Notes: a model not told the origin generated them from the letters alone. 64,000 bases of DNA from Pseudoalteromonas sp. '520P1 No. 423' (GCF_001269985.1 NZ_BBZB01000001.1:1240001-1304000); one strand, 5' to 3'. Counted from the first letter of the stretch, positions 35,629-45,806 are shown. Numbers and translations: made by a program.

Positions 35629-36231
35629 TTATGCTTGCAACTTTTTTTGTAATAAAGCAACAAGTTGTTTTAGTGCTTTACCTCGGTGACTTAATGTATT
35701 TTTGGTTGATTTATCTAATTGAGCTGAAGTGGTTTTGTTTTCTGGTACATAAAAAATAGGGTCGTAACCAAAGCCATTTTCACCACTTGGTTCAGTGGTT
35801 ATTTTTCCTTCCCAAAAGCCTTGGCAAATGAGCGGGGTAGGGTCATCACTGTGGCGCATTAATACTAATACACACCAAAATCGCGCAGTGCGTTTTTCTT
35901 CAGGCACATCTTTTAGCTCAGACAATAACTTTAATAAGTTATCTTTATCGCTGGCATCAGTACCTGCAAAACGTGCTGAATATATGCCCGGCGCGCCATT
36001 GAGTGCATCTACTTCCAATCCAGAATCGTCGGCTATAACAGGTAAGCCTGTTATTTTTGCAGCATGGCGGGCTTTAATAATGGCATTTTCAACAAATGTA
36101 GTACCAGTTTCAGCCACTTCAGAGACATTAAATTCACTTTGAGGAACAACTGCAATATTTAAAGAGCTCAGCATATCGCTTAACTCTTTTACTTTACCTA
36201 AGTTACCAGTTGCTAGTACTAATTTATTCAT
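35629..36231 (-). CDS. rdgB: XTP/dITP diphosphatase (non-canonical purine NTP pyrophosphatase)
   Basis: Removes dITP/XTP/ITP from nucleotide pools. 200 aa with [11 protein letters not shown] at the N-terminus, the metal site [40 protein letters not shown] and the C-terminal [14 protein letters not shown]. Length matches E. coli RdgB (197 aa). Leads a two-gene operon with hemW. Confidence 0.96.
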   Translation of the reverse strand: MNKLVLATGNLGKVKELSDMLSSLNIAVVPQSEFNVSEVAETGTTFVENAIIKARHAAKITGLPVIADDSGLEVDALNGAPGIYSARFAGTDASDKDNLLKLLSELKDVPEEKRTARFWCVLVLMRHSDDPTPLICQGFWEGKITTEPSGENGFGYDPIFYVPENKTTSAQLDKSTKNTLSHRGKALKQLVALLQKKLQA

Positions 36232-36294
36232 GAAAATGTTTACACTTTTATTTGGGATTAGCTAGATCATACTGACTAATCCCAAAAAAGCGAA

Positions 36295-37182
36295 TTAAAA
36301 TAGTTTTACGAGCAATAAACCTACAGCAATATAAATAGCTAACTCAATACTTGCGATACCAATATTATCTTGCTGATCGATTTCCGATTCCGTATTTATT
36401 TTTGGTAATGCTAATCGAATTGCTAAAGCGCTTAAAAATTGCTGCAGAATAATTAAAATACCACATTGCATTGCAACCATAATTAAGTTTTCAACCATTT
36501 TACCAGGGAAGTATGCCGCACTTGCTAAACCAGCATAAATGGCTAAACAAGTGCCTAGGGTTTGCCCACCATAACGTAATCCAAGGGAAATATTTTCAAA
36601 TTTAAATTGGTTTTGTAATGAGCTTCCTTGATTTGCTTTACTAAAAGCATATTCTTGCCAGCGACTACTTATATACATAAAAACTTGAAGCAAAATAAAG
36701 GTAACGGCTAATATCAGCAATCCATCTAAGCTTTGCGCATGTGACCAATTATATAAACCTAAAATTAATATGCCATTGCCTATCATCACACCTGATTCAA
36801 CTAAAGCAGCACATATATTTTTATGCTGAATTTCTTTTTCTTCGTTAAAATCTTTTAATATGAAATTAGCATGGATATTTTTGCCAACATGAATATACGC
36901 AAAAGCAAATAACATCAGTAAAATGCCATATAAAGTATCGGCTCTAATGTCTGTAAAACTTAGATTTTTAAATAAAAAACCAGTTACCACTAAGACGGTA
37001 AAGAGAGTTGAAGCATAACTTATGCCCATGGCAAAGTTATCTTTTTGCGCAAGTTCCTTTCGTAAACCGTTCGGTGACTTGTTTTTCATTATTGTTCGAA
37101 CAATTAAAATAACTAGCAGAGCAAGAATAAAAGAGCTACCAAGCGCGATAAAGGCTTGATTTGAAAGAGTGATATAATCCAT
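36295..37182 (-). CDS. DUF350-family integral membrane protein
   Basis: 295 aa with about eight predicted helices arranged as two similar halves: FIALGSSFILALLVILIV, then FAMGISYASTLFTVLVVTGF and GVMIGNGILILGLYN in the first, and a repeat of the G-x-x-Y-A-x-x-L pattern (LGLRYGGQTLGTCLAIYAGL) in the second. This duplicated pattern is typical of DUF350 proteins. Function is unknown. Divergent from glnE across 58 bp. Confidence 0.75.
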   Translation of the reverse strand: MDYITLSNQAFIALGSSFILALLVILIVRTIMKNKSPNGLRKELAQKDNFAMGISYASTLFTVLVVTGFLFKNLSFTDIRADTLYGILLMLFAFAYIHVGKNIHANFILKDFNEEKEIQHKNICAALVESGVMIGNGILILGLYNWSHAQSLDGLLILAVTFILLQVFMYISSRWQEYAFSKANQGSSLQNQFKFENISLGLRYGGQTLGTCLAIYAGLASAAYFPGKMVENLIMVAMQCGILIILQQFLSALAIRLALPKINTESEIDQQDNIGIASIELAIYIAVGLLLVKLF

Positions 37183-37240
37183 AGTGTTGCGCTATAGTGA
37201 TTGAATCAACAGATTTTATATGAATTTTTTGGAGAAATAT

Positions 37241-40105
37241 ATGTCGATTAACTTGTCTGAAGTTTTATATCAACTAGGTATGAAAAGATTTGTAGAAATT
37301 TACCCTGAGCAAGTTAACGATAATATCACTGCAGACTGTGAAAATTATGCATTAGTAAAATTACTGTGTTTAAGTGATTTTGCTTATCACATCTTATTAA
37401 AATCTCCTGAATTAGGGGTTTGGTTATTAAATCACAAAGAAATACAAACTACTCAAATAATACCCGCTTTAACATCCGAACAAATTACGACTGAAACGGA
37501 TAAACAGTGTTTTAAATCTTTAAGAGATTATAGAAACCGTTATTGGTTAAAAGTGGCTTTTTTAGATTTAGTAAAGAAAAACCCAATTGAAGATAGTATG
37601 AAATATATTTCTAAATTATCAGACTCTTTAATCCACAGTGCTTATTTATGGGCTTATGAGCAAGTCGCTAGAATTAATGGTAAACCACTTAATAAAAGCG
37701 GCGATGCGATACCTATGTTAATTTTAGGCATGGGCAAGCTTGGCGGTTTTGAGTTGAATTATTCATCAGACATCGATTTGATTTTTAGCTATCCAGAGCA
37801 TTGTGAAACTCAAGGAGGTAGGCGCAGTATTGAAGCGCAAGTATTTTTCACTAAGGTGTCGCAAAAATTAATAGCAGCTTTAAACCAAATAACGCCAGAC
37901 GGTCAGGTATTTAGGGTAGATATGAGGCTAAGACCTTTTGGTGATAGCGGCCCTTTAGTAATTAGCTTTAATGCGATGGAAGATTATTATCAAGAGCAAG
38001 GTCGAGACTGGGAACGCTACGCCATGCTTAAAGGGCGATTAATCCAGTGTAGTGAAGCAGAAGAAATTGAATTTGAAACGCAATATAGAAATGAGTTTTA
38101 TACTTTATTAAAACCTTTTGTATATCGTAGATATATCGATTTTTCTGTTGTTGAGTCGCTTCGTAAAATGAAAGCTATGATAGCGCAAGAAGTGAGACGA
38201 AAAGGCTTAAAAGGTAATATAAAACTGGGTGCTGGTGGTATTCGTGAGGCTGAATTTGTAGTACAGGCTTTTCAGATGATCAGAGGCGGTAGAGATGTCA
38301 ATCTACAAACACAGTCTTTACTTAAAGCGCTTGAACAGTTAGTTGAATTAGGCGCTTTAGAAACCAAAAATGCCCAACAACTAAGGGCTGGATATTTATA
38401 TTTAAGAAAAGTAGAGCAATATCTACAAGCCTTTAATAATGAACAAACACAAACTTTACCTTTTGAAAATTTAAATCAACAAAGGCTGACACATTTGTTA
38501 GGTTTTGAAAGTTACGAGAAAGTACTCGCTGAAATTTCAGAAGTGATGATGAAGATTCATGATGAATTTGATTTGATGGTAGGCACCGAAAAAGAAGAGG
38601 TAGATGATGACTCGGCTTTATATGAAGCATTATGGGGCAATTCAGATTTTAGTTTATTAGAAAATGTAAATTTTTCTGATGAAGCTTTAACACATTGGGA
38701 AAAAGAATTAGCAGAGTTTAAGCAACAATTAGTTAAAATAAAAATTGGTAGTCGAGGGCGGGATACCTTGGATAAGCTAATGCCAAAACTATTAGAGCAA
38801 TTAATGCTAGTAAGTACTGAACAGTTAATAGATGTCAGTGTTTTTCGTATGATCAATCAAGTACTGTTAAAAGTCGCATCAAGAACTGCTTATTTGGAGT
38901 TATTATTTGAAAATCAAGGCACATTAAAGCAGCTTGTATTGTTATGTAGTCATAGTAAATGGATTGGAGAGCAAATTGCGCGTTATCCAATTTTATTAGA
39001 TGAGTTGATAGATCCTGCTATTTTGTATCAACCGCTCAGTTTAGATGCCTATAAAGATGAAATTCGTCAATACTTTTTACGAATAGATAGTCATGACTTA
39101 GAGTTGCAAATGGAAGCTTTAAGGCAGTTTAAGCAGGCTTATCAATTACGAATTGCAGCCGCAGATGCAACAGGTATACTTGATATTACTAATGTCAGTA
39201 ATCATTTAACCGCACTGTCTGAAGCCATTGTAGAGCAAAGCGTATTGCTCGCTTGGCAACAAATGGTTGAGCGATTTGGCTATCCAGAAGGTGCAACAGA
39301 TGAAGATAAAGGGTTTGCCGTTATTGCTTATGGTAAGGCTGGGGGGATTGAACTCGGTTATGGCTCTGACTTGGATTTAGTATTTTTACATAACTGTATA
39401 GGTAACAGCTTAACCAATGGCGCTAAGCAAATAGATTCCCGTCAGTTTTATTTAAAACTGGCACAAAGGTTAATGCATTTATTTAATACGCGTACTGCCT
39501 CTGGCATTTTATATGAATTAGATACTCGATTAAGACCTGAGGGCGCTTCTGGTTTGTTAGCAATAAATATTGAAACTTTTAGCGATTATCAATTAAAAGA
39601 AGCGTGGACTTGGGAGCATCAAGCTTTAGTGAGAGCGCGTATGATCTTTGGTCAAAAATCTCTGCAAAATAGGTTTTTTGAAATTCGCAATCAGGTATTA
39701 AGCCTCAGCCGAGATAAAAATGCATTGCAAATTGAAGTGGCCAAAATGCGAGAGAAAATGCGCAAACATTTGGCTAAGGGTAATAATGAGCTATTTGATT
39801 TAAAACAAGATAAAGGCGGTATGGCAGATATTGAGTTTATTGCGCAGTATTTGGTATTAGCAAACAGTCATGAACAAGAAAAAATCATGTTTTACCCAGA
39901 TAATATTCGCATTTTTAAAACGGCAAGTAAGTTGGGTTTGATTTCTCAAGCGCAGGGTGATCAATTAATAAGTGCTTATTGTGACTATCGAGATCAATAT
40001 CATTTATTGAGTTTACGCCAACAAGATAAGTTAGTGAGTAAAACTGAGATCCAACAGCATAAACATCATGTTTATCAAGCATGGCAAGAGATTATAGCGA
40101 AATAA
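37241..40105 (+). CDS. glnE: Bifunctional glutamine synthetase adenylyltransferase/adenylyl-removing enzyme
   Basis: Adenylylates and deadenylylates glutamine synthetase in response to PII. 954 aa (E. coli 946). It contains two nucleotidyltransferase domains: N-terminal, MGKLGGFELNYSSDIDLIF (about residue 163), and C-terminal, YGKAGGIELGYGSDLDLVFL (about 695); both keep the metal-binding D-x-D. The second has Ala where most have Leu in GKLGG, a mild change. Start at 37241 is chosen (GGAG 7 nt upstream), not the in-frame ATG at 37220. Confidence 0.95.
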   Translation: MSINLSEVLYQLGMKRFVEIYPEQVNDNITADCENYALVKLLCLSDFAYHILLKSPELGVWLLNHKEIQTTQIIPALTSEQITTETDKQCFKSLRDYRNRYWLKVAFLDLVKKNPIEDSMKYISKLSDSLIHSAYLWAYEQVARINGKPLNKSGDAIPMLILGMGKLGGFELNYSSDIDLIFSYPEHCETQGGRRSIEAQVFFTKVSQKLIAALNQITPDGQVFRVDMRLRPFGDSGPLVISFNAMEDYYQEQGRDWERYAMLKGRLIQCSEAEEIEFETQYRNEFYTLLKPFVYRRYIDFSVVESLRKMKAMIAQEVRRKGLKGNIKLGAGGIREAEFVVQAFQMIRGGRDVNLQTQSLLKALEQLVELGALETKNAQQLRAGYLYLRKVEQYLQAFNNEQTQTLPFENLNQQRLTHLLGFESYEKVLAEISEVMMKIHDEFDLMVGTEKEEVDDDSALYEALWGNSDFSLLENVNFSDEALTHWEKELAEFKQQLVKIKIGSRGRDTLDKLMPKLLEQLMLVSTEQLIDVSVFRMINQVLLKVASRTAYLELLFENQGTLKQLVLLCSHSKWIGEQIARYPILLDELIDPAILYQPLSLDAYKDEIRQYFLRIDSHDLELQMEALRQFKQAYQLRIAAADATGILDITNVSNHLTALSEAIVEQSVLLAWQQMVERFGYPEGATDEDKGFAVIAYGKAGGIELGYGSDLDLVFLHNCIGNSLTNGAKQIDSRQFYLKLAQRLMHLFNTRTASGILYELDTRLRPEGASGLLAINIETFSDYQLKEAWTWEHQALVRARMIFGQKSLQNRFFEIRNQVLSLSRDKNALQIEVAKMREKMRKHLAKGNNELFDLKQDKGGMADIEFIAQYLVLANSHEQEKIMFYPDNIRIFKTASKLGLISQAQGDQLISAYCDYRDQYHLLSLRQQDKLVSKTEIQQHKHHVYQAWQEIIAK

Positions 40106-40127
40106 ATAATCAGGACTTTGAGGGCTC

Positions 40128-40151
40128 AGAGGCAAAAATAATTGTGCCTCT
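40128..40151. terminator. Hairpin between the convergent glnE and TcpQ-like genes
   Basis: AGAGGCA and TGCCTCT arms around a 10-nt A/T-rich loop. The T-run is weak on both strands; may end both transcripts. Confidence 0.4.
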
Positions 40152-40164
40152 CACTTATAGAATA

Positions 40165-40743
40165 TTACATCGTCGCTTTAATGCAGTTTTCTCTGACAAA
40201 CTGAGAAGGTTTTTCAGTGATCACTGCAGCGCGATGTTTATAACAAAAAAATGTTTTAACATCGAATTCAAAGTCACTGTCTATGGCTTTACCTACCTGG
40301 TATAAAGTAGAAACAAAGTTATTTTCAACTCTGAAGTTATGTTTTACTTTGTAGTCTTTATTTAAATACCAATAAAATGCAATGCCTTCATCTTTAGCAT
40401 ATTGATTCATGATAGATTTAAGTGTTTGACCTGACTCAAAACGCCTGCTTTGCACTGTGCCTTTCCATTTTGCAGTAGAAGGTTTTACTATTTCAGCGCG
40501 TTCTTGTAATACAGTTGTTAGCTTTGTAGTAGGTACTTTTATATTCTGAACAAATTCACGATCAGATGTCATATTATCTAGTGAACCACGAATCGAAGCG
40601 TAAAAACTAGAGAGACCGTCAGCCGCAGCATTTGATTTTGTTGCTTTAGCTGGTGTATAGATAGGGCCGCCAGCCAATAAAAAATAAGCTGCAGCAAGAA
40701 TTAATACAACTGCTAATGATAAATGTTTAATCCAAAACCACAT
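40165..40743 (-). CDS. TcpQ C-terminal-domain-like membrane-anchored protein
   Basis: 192 aa with one N-terminal membrane helix (residues 7-24, HLSLAVVLILAAAYFLLA) and a periplasmic domain with WKGTVQSRRFESGQTLKSIM, EGIAFYWYLNKDYKVKHNF and VGKAIDSDFEF, which resembles the toxin-coregulated pilus biosynthesis protein Q C-terminal domain. This domain is a secretin- or ring-associated module (PilP/TcpQ-like), but no pilus or secretion genes are adjacent. Acts alone here, so a wider envelope role is possible. Convergent with glnE. Confidence 0.65.
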   Translation of the reverse strand: MWFWIKHLSLAVVLILAAAYFLLAGGPIYTPAKATKSNAAADGLSSFYASIRGSLDNMTSDREFVQNIKVPTTKLTTVLQERAEIVKPSTAKWKGTVQSRRFESGQTLKSIMNQYAKDEGIAFYWYLNKDYKVKHNFRVENNFVSTLYQVGKAIDSDFEFDVKTFFCYKHRAAVITEKPSQFVRENCIKATM

Positions 40744-40835
40744 AATATGAACCGACTCTATAAAGATATTAACTATATTAACATTATTTTAATGTCAATC
40801 AATCCTCTATAGAGTTTAGGTTACTTAAATGTTTG

Positions 40836-41774
40836 TTATTTATAAAGAGAGGGAGTATTTTTGTCAGGGCGCGTTTTAAAACGTCTGTGAAGCCACATAT
40901 ATTGCTCAGAGGCATTATTGACCGCATATTCAATATGTTGATTAACGCGAGTTAAATCTTGCACTTCATCACCTGAAGGGAAGTTTTTAAACACAGGTGT
41001 AATTTCAATATCGTATTTACCTTCAGCATTACGTTTACTTCTAAAACCAACAGTTTCGCAGTTTTTACTTGATGCAAATAATGTTGTGCCTGTAGTAGTT
41101 GCTGTTTCTGTCATTGCAAAAAAAGGCACAAACTCACAGCGTTTACGACCATAATCTTGATCTGGCAGGTAATAACATAGTTTTTGTTTACTCAATGCTT
41201 TAAGCAAACCTTTGACATCTTTTTTACCTATCAAATACTCATTTGAACCTAAGCGGCCTTTAGTCATAAGGTATTCAATTAAAGCGTTATTATGAGGGCG
41301 ATAAAAACCAACACCATTTTGTGTTTCGCCCATCATACGGCCAGCCATCTCAAGGTGTAACATATGGGGTACTAGCATCAATACACCTTTCCCTGATGCT
41401 TGAATTTTTTCTATATGATGGAAACCTTTGATTTCACCATGATGACGCTTAACACGCCATTGCGGCCACCACCAAGCCATAACAGATTCAAACATAGCAA
41501 TGCCAGTATTTTCCATGTTTTTTAGCACTAATTGTTTTTGCTGCTCTTTTGGCATATCAGGAAAACACAGTTCAATATTTCGCTCTGCGATATGGCGGCG
41601 CTTTTTGAAATACTTATGTAGCAAACGGCCAAGGCCCTTGCCCATGGCTATTTGTAACTTAAATGGCAGCCAAGAAATAATGTATAAAATAGCTGTGCCA
41701 ATCCAAGTTAACCAAAACTTAGGATGTAAAAAGAATAATTTAAATTTTGGATCGTTTACCACAAAGCAACTCAA
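40836..41774 (-). CDS. LpxL/LpxM-type Kdo2-lipid IVA acyltransferase
   Basis: 312 aa inner-membrane enzyme that adds a secondary acyl chain to lipid A. Signatures: PKFKLFFLHPKFWLTWIG at the N-terminus with a membrane anchor, HRNIELCFPDMP-like ERNIELCFPDMP, catalytic HMLHLE (H-x4-E) near residue 134, GFYRPHNNALIEYL, DQDYGRKRCEFVPFF, and the C-terminal QYMWLHRRFKTRP. These are the usual LpxL/LpxP/LpxM marks; the family cannot be separated further. The start is TTG at 41774 in this reading, with no good Shine-Dalgarno; GTG at 41762 is the alternative. Confidence 0.9.
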   Translation of the reverse strand: MSCFVVNDPKFKLFFLHPKFWLTWIGTAILYIISWLPFKLQIAMGKGLGRLLHKYFKKRRHIAERNIELCFPDMPKEQQKQLVLKNMENTGIAMFESVMAWWWPQWRVKRHHGEIKGFHHIEKIQASGKGVLMLVPHMLHLEMAGRMMGETQNGVGFYRPHNNALIEYLMTKGRLGSNEYLIGKKDVKGLLKALSKQKLCYYLPDQDYGRKRCEFVPFFAMTETATTTGTTLFASSKNCETVGFRSKRNAEGKYDIEITPVFKNFPSGDEVQDLTRVNQHIEYAVNNASEQYMWLHRRFKTRPDKNTPSLYK

Positions 41775-41843
41775 AGTTAGGTAATAAGAAAGGCAAGATT
41801 ATAAGCGAGGTAGATAGTTTATTGAAAGTAGTTTATTGAAACT

Positions 41844-41869
41844 AAAGGAGAGCGAATACGCTCCCCTTT
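41844..41869 (-). terminator. Terminator after tolC (minus strand)
   Basis: AAAGGGGAGCG and CGCTCTCCTTT pair over 11 bp with one mismatch around TATT, then a short T-containing tail; 11 nt beyond the tolC stop. Confidence 0.6.
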
Positions 41870-41879
41870 GAGATATAGC

Positions 41880-43217
41880 TTAGTTTAAGCCGCGATTAAT
41901 CGCTTCAATATCAGCTTTGTTTAATGTTCCTGCTGCTTGTTTTAAGCTTAAAGTTGATACAACATAGCGATAACGAACAGCTGATAAGTTACGTTTAGCA
42001 TCAAATAAATTACGTGTGCTTAGTAAAACATCAACGATAGTACGCGTACCAACTTCAAAACCAGCTTCCGTTGCTTGTAACGCACTTTGTGCTGAAACAA
42101 CAGCTTGTTCTAATGCTTTGTAAGTTGCAATATCTGATACAACTTGGTTGTAAGATGTACGTACATTACGTGTTACAGAGCGATGAGTTGCTTCTAAATC
42201 TTCGCTGCTACCAACAAAATATGCACTTGCTTGATTTACGGCTGCTTGTGTTGCGCCACCAGAATAAATAGGTACAGCAAAACTTAAACCAACACTTGTG
42301 CCATCAGTTCTAGGCATCGGAGAATCATTTAAAGAATCACCATAAGACGCATTTAAAGTTAATTTAGGGTAATGACCTGCTTTAGCCTCTTCAATTTGTA
42401 CTTTTGCAATATCAACTGCAACTTTAGCAATTTGAAGTTCGATATTTTTATCTTCAGCTACTTTGATGAAATCATTACTTTGCTTAGTTGGGCTAACAGT
42501 AGAAAACTTAGTTGTATTAAGAGGGTTTAGTTTTGCGTGATATTTACCTGTAATTTCACGTAATTGCTCTCGAGATGTTTCAACATCATTTTTAGCTACA
42601 ATTTCACGGGCAACTGCGTTATCAAATTGAGCCTGTGCTTCGTGAACATCAGTAATGGCAGTTAAACCAACTGCAAATCTTTGTTTAGTTTGTTCTAATT
42701 GACGTTCAATGGCACGTTTTTCAGCTTGAACAAATTCTAAATCATCCATATTACCTAGCACATCAAAGTAGGCGTTAGATACACGCACGATTAATGTTTG
42801 CTGTGCAAGGTCATAGCTTGCTTTAGATTGCATCGCTTGTTTTTGTGCTATGTCTAAGCCTTTCCAAGCACCTAAATCAAATAATGATTGTTGTAAGGAT
42901 ATGCCTCGTTTAAATAGATCTACATCGCTATCGGTTGAGTCAAATTGTAATGTATCTTCGTTAAACTCATAACCATTACTATTTGATTTATCATAACTCA
43001 TTGAGAAGTTAATTGATGGTAATAAGGCGCTCATAGCTCGGTCAATACCATATGTTTGTCTATCAGCATTTGATTTTGCTTTTAATACTGTAGGATCGTT
43101 TGCCGTTGCAATTTCAAAAACTTGTAGTAAATCTTCGGCGAAAGTATTGCTTGCAGCAAAGCTACAACTTAAACCGATTAAGGCTGATAGTATTGTTTTA
43201 TTCATTTTTCGCATCAT
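41880..43217 (-). CDS. tolC: TolC outer-membrane channel
   Basis: Outer-membrane exit duct for type I secretion and tripartite efflux. About 445 aa; signal peptide MNKTILSALIGLSCSFAASN cleaved after TFA, mature part starts EDLLQVFEIATANDP. It has two OEP repeats, with LFKRGISLQQSLFDLGAWKG and VGLSFAVPIYSGGATQAAVN, helical barrel segments and the C-terminal TLSLKQAAGTLN. The start is ambiguous: Met codons at 43217, 43214 and 43205 all precede the signal peptide. I take 43217, which has GGA about 10 nt upstream. Upstream of nudF (divergent), as in E. coli. It could serve the RND pump at 58.6-63.1 kb, which lacks its own channel. Confidence 0.92.
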   Translation of the reverse strand: MMRKMNKTILSALIGLSCSFAASNTFAEDLLQVFEIATANDPTVLKAKSNADRQTYGIDRAMSALLPSINFSMSYDKSNSNGYEFNEDTLQFDSTDSDVDLFKRGISLQQSLFDLGAWKGLDIAQKQAMQSKASYDLAQQTLIVRVSNAYFDVLGNMDDLEFVQAEKRAIERQLEQTKQRFAVGLTAITDVHEAQAQFDNAVAREIVAKNDVETSREQLREITGKYHAKLNPLNTTKFSTVSPTKQSNDFIKVAEDKNIELQIAKVAVDIAKVQIEEAKAGHYPKLTLNASYGDSLNDSPMPRTDGTSVGLSFAVPIYSGGATQAAVNQASAYFVGSSEDLEATHRSVTRNVRTSYNQVVSDIATYKALEQAVVSAQSALQATEAGFEVGTRTIVDVLLSTRNLFDAKRNLSAVRYRYVVSTLSLKQAAGTLNKADIEAINRGLN

Positions 43218-43396
43218 GTGAGTCGCGTCCGTTATCAATTTTTCTTTATTTAATTGCAAAGATGTTAAACTGTTTTTACGTGAAATTTAAAAACTAATAC
43301 GTAAAATAAGGTATTCAAGTGTAACAGAATATATTTAATTTTCTGGAACAAAGGTACAATAATATAGATTTGTGCAATAGTTATTTAGGTCTATAT

Positions 43397-44011
43397 ATGA
43401 ACAATATCTCAATTTTCAAGAGCAAAGACATCGATCTTATTGAAAAAGAAGCAGTATATGATGGTTTTTTTAAAATTGAACGCTATGGATTTCGTCATAA
43501 GTTATTTGCTGGCGGCTATTCGGATCTTGTTTATCGTGAGATATTAGAGCGAGGCCATGCGGTTGCTGTTTTACCTTATGATGCTAAAACTGATAGTGTT
43601 TTATTAATTGAACAAGTACGTATTGGCGCATTAGATCCTGCTTTAGATAAATCACCTTGGTTATTAGAATGTATCGCTGGCATGGCTGATGGTTCTGATA
43701 ATTATCAACAAGTTGCAATAAGAGAAGCCCAAGAAGAGGCTGGGTTAGAACTCGATGATTTAACCTTTATGATGTCTTACTTATCAAGTCCAGGCGGCAC
43801 AACTGAGCGTCTCTATCTTTATATGGCACAAACTGATTTAAGCCAAGCTGGCGGATTATTTGGCTTAGATAATGAAGATGAAGATATTAAGGTACATGTA
43901 ATGCCAAGAATACAAGCGATGGAATACCTTAAAAATGGCATAATTGATAACGCTGCGACTGTGATTAGTTTACAATGGTTAGCATTGAATTTAGATAAGT
44001 TTAAATCATGA
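43397..44011 (+). CDS. nudF: ADP-ribose pyrophosphatase (NUDIX)
   Basis: Hydrolyses ADP-ribose. 204 aa; the NUDIX box is GMADGSDNYQQVAIREAQEE followed by AGL (about residues 95-117), with Asp in place of the first Glu and all REAQEE acidic residues kept. MSYLSSPGGTTERLYLYMA is the family's catalytic-loop region. Start at 43397 (AGG 7 nt upstream) rather than 43370. Its stop overlaps the next gene by 4 nt. Confidence 0.93.
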   Translation: MNNISIFKSKDIDLIEKEAVYDGFFKIERYGFRHKLFAGGYSDLVYREILERGHAVAVLPYDAKTDSVLLIEQVRIGALDPALDKSPWLLECIAGMADGSDNYQQVAIREAQEEAGLELDDLTFMMSYLSSPGGTTERLYLYMAQTDLSQAGGLFGLDNEDEDIKVHVMPRIQAMEYLKNGIIDNAATVISLQWLALNLDKFKS

Positions 44012-44466
44012 CTCATTTATTAAAATCTCAAAAATATATACCTAATTTGCCAGCATTTATGACTGTGTGCGAGCAAAATTATTTTCGAGTTATGAAATTA
44101 ATGCCAAAAACAGAAGCTGTTGGCGATACTAGCAAGATAGATGTTGAAAAATTTTGTTACCAACTCGAGATAACTGCTACCTCTAGATTTACAACTGATA
44201 TCATATTTAAACAAATCAGTAGCAATGTGATTGGCTTTATTAATCCTAAACTTTTAGTGCGTGTTTACCATGATGCCAGAATGGCTGAAGTGATTAGTCC
44301 TGATTACTTAAAACGTATTAAACCTTCAAATGAATACCCAAACCCATTAATGCATCAAAAAGATGAAAAATATCAGGTGAATGCATTTTTATTAGATTGG
44401 TTGGATCATTGTATTACTCATGGCCGTGCTAATTGTTTGTGGGATGTGAATCATGGATTGGTTTGA
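44008..44466 (+). CDS. DUF1249-family protein (YqiB-like)
   Basis: 152-aa soluble protein beginning MTHLLKSQKYIPNLPAFMTV, with CEQNYFRVMKLMP, VRVYHDARMAEVI and FLLDWLDHCITHGRAN. These match the YqiB/DUF1249 family, always found between nudF and cpdA in gammaproteobacteria. Function unknown. Overlaps nudF by 4 nt and cpdA by 14 nt. Confidence 0.88.
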   Translation: MTHLLKSQKYIPNLPAFMTVCEQNYFRVMKLMPKTEAVGDTSKIDVEKFCYQLEITATSRFTTDIIFKQISSNVIGFINPKLLVRVYHDARMAEVISPDYLKRIKPSNEYPNPLMHQKDEKYQVNAFLLDWLDHCITHGRANCLWDVNHGLV

Positions 44467-45241
44467 TGATCGTTATCAAATAAATAAATCAAGTATCACA
44501 ATTGCACATTTTACGGATTGTCATTTATTTGCTCACAATAGTGGTGAGTACTTTGCTGTAAATACATCACAAGCATTAAAACAAACGCTTAAAGATATCA
44601 AAACTAACAAACCCGATTTAGCTATTTTTGGTGGTGATTTAACCCAAGATCATACTATTGCGTCTTATGAGAGGTTTGTTGATTTAATTCAAAGTGAAGA
44701 ATTGGATTTTCCGGTATTTTGGTTGCCAGGTAATCATGATGAATTAGAAATGTTTACAGCGGCATTTAAAGAGCAGAGTAATTTACTGAATCATAAATGC
44801 ATTGATACGGCACATTTTCAAATTTTATTACTTAATAGTAAAAGTGAAACGCCATCAGGGTTTATAAGTAACACTAAATTAATGGAAATTAAAAAACAGG
44901 TAAATGGCAGTGAAAAGCCGACTATTATCTTTGCTCATCATCACCCATTAAAAGTCGAAGGTTATATAGATAAACACATATTAACCAATGGTGAGCAATT
45001 ACTAACTCAGTTGAGTCAAACACATAAAGTGCCTTTGTATGTGCATGGTCATGTGCATAATGAATATGACAGAAGCTATAAAGGTATCGATATTTATGCA
45101 ACGCCAGCAACATCAATTCAATTTAAAAAAAGTACAACTGATTGGCAGCAAGAAAATTTAGGAGCTGGCTATAGATTAATTAATATAAACGAGCAAGGAG
45201 AGCTTAATACACAAGTCATTTGGGTGAAAATCCATGACTAA
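44453..45241 (+). CDS. cpdA: 3',5'-cyclic-AMP phosphodiesterase CpdA
   Basis: Hydrolyses cAMP, lowering CRP signalling. 262 aa metallophosphoesterase with metal-site motifs in order: FTDCHLF (D-x-H, about residues 21-27), GGDLTQDH, LPGNHDELEMF, FAHHHPLKV and VHGHVHNE. Translationally coupled to yqiB (14-nt overlap) and yqiA (8-nt overlap). Confidence 0.93.
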   Translation: MDWFDDRYQINKSSITIAHFTDCHLFAHNSGEYFAVNTSQALKQTLKDIKTNKPDLAIFGGDLTQDHTIASYERFVDLIQSEELDFPVFWLPGNHDELEMFTAAFKEQSNLLNHKCIDTAHFQILLLNSKSETPSGFISNTKLMEIKKQVNGSEKPTIIFAHHHPLKVEGYIDKHILTNGEQLLTQLSQTHKVPLYVHGHVHNEYDRSYKGIDIYATPATSIQFKKSTTDWQQENLGAGYRLININEQGELNTQVIWVKIHD

Positions 45242-45806
45242 AGCACGTGTTATATATGTACATGGGTTTAATAGTTCACCTGAATCATTTAAAGCTAAGC
45301 AATTTGGTCAATATCTTAAACAAAAATTTAATGATAGAGTAGAATACCTAGTTCCATGTTTAAATCATGAGCCATTAGCGGCATTAATTACATTAGAATC
45401 ATTAATTAATGATAAAACGGTTTTAATTGGTAGTTCTTTAGGTGGTTTTTTTGCTACCTATTTATCGCAAAAATTTGGTATTAAAGCAGTTTTAGTTAAT
45501 CCTGCAGTTATGCCTTTTAATTTAATGAAAACATATTTAGGCGAGCAATATAATCCGTACCAAGATTATAGCTATCAACTTGAGATGAGACATGTTACGC
45601 AATTAAAGCAGATACATATTGCAAAATTGCATCAGCCTCAATTAGTTTATTTATTACAGCAAACAGCTGATGAAGTTTTAAATTACCAAGATGCAGTAAA
45701 GTATTATGCTGATGGCAGACAAACAGTAGAATTTGGTGGCGATCATAGCTTTATAAAATTTGAGCGTCACTTTGAAAGTATTGCTAATTTTTTAGAAATA
45801 GCTTAA
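45234..45806 (+). CDS. yqiA: YqiA-type esterase (alpha/beta hydrolase)
   Basis: 190 aa. VIYVHGFNSSPESFKAKQFG at the start, nucleophile Ser in LIGSSLGGFFATYL (about residue 68), acid/His in FGGDHSFIKFERH. The family hydrolyses palmitoyl-CoA and p-nitrophenyl esters in vitro; its biological substrate is unclear. Placed between cpdA and parE as in E. coli. Confidence 0.9.
   Translation: MTKARVIYVHGFNSSPESFKAKQFGQYLKQKFNDRVEYLVPCLNHEPLAALITLESLINDKTVLIGSSLGGFFATYLSQKFGIKAVLVNPAVMPFNLMKTYLGEQYNPYQDYSYQLEMRHVTQLKQIHIAKLHQPQLVYLLQQTADEVLNYQDAVKYYADGRQTVEFGGDHSFIKFERHFESIANFLEIA

Noticed and set aside
35795..36142. 115-codon antisense frame over rdgB
   Set aside because: Shadow of rdgB coding bias; no ribosome-binding site.
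37220..37240. Upstream ATG for glnE
   Set aside because: ATG at 37241 has GGAG 7 nt upstream and gives the usual family start.
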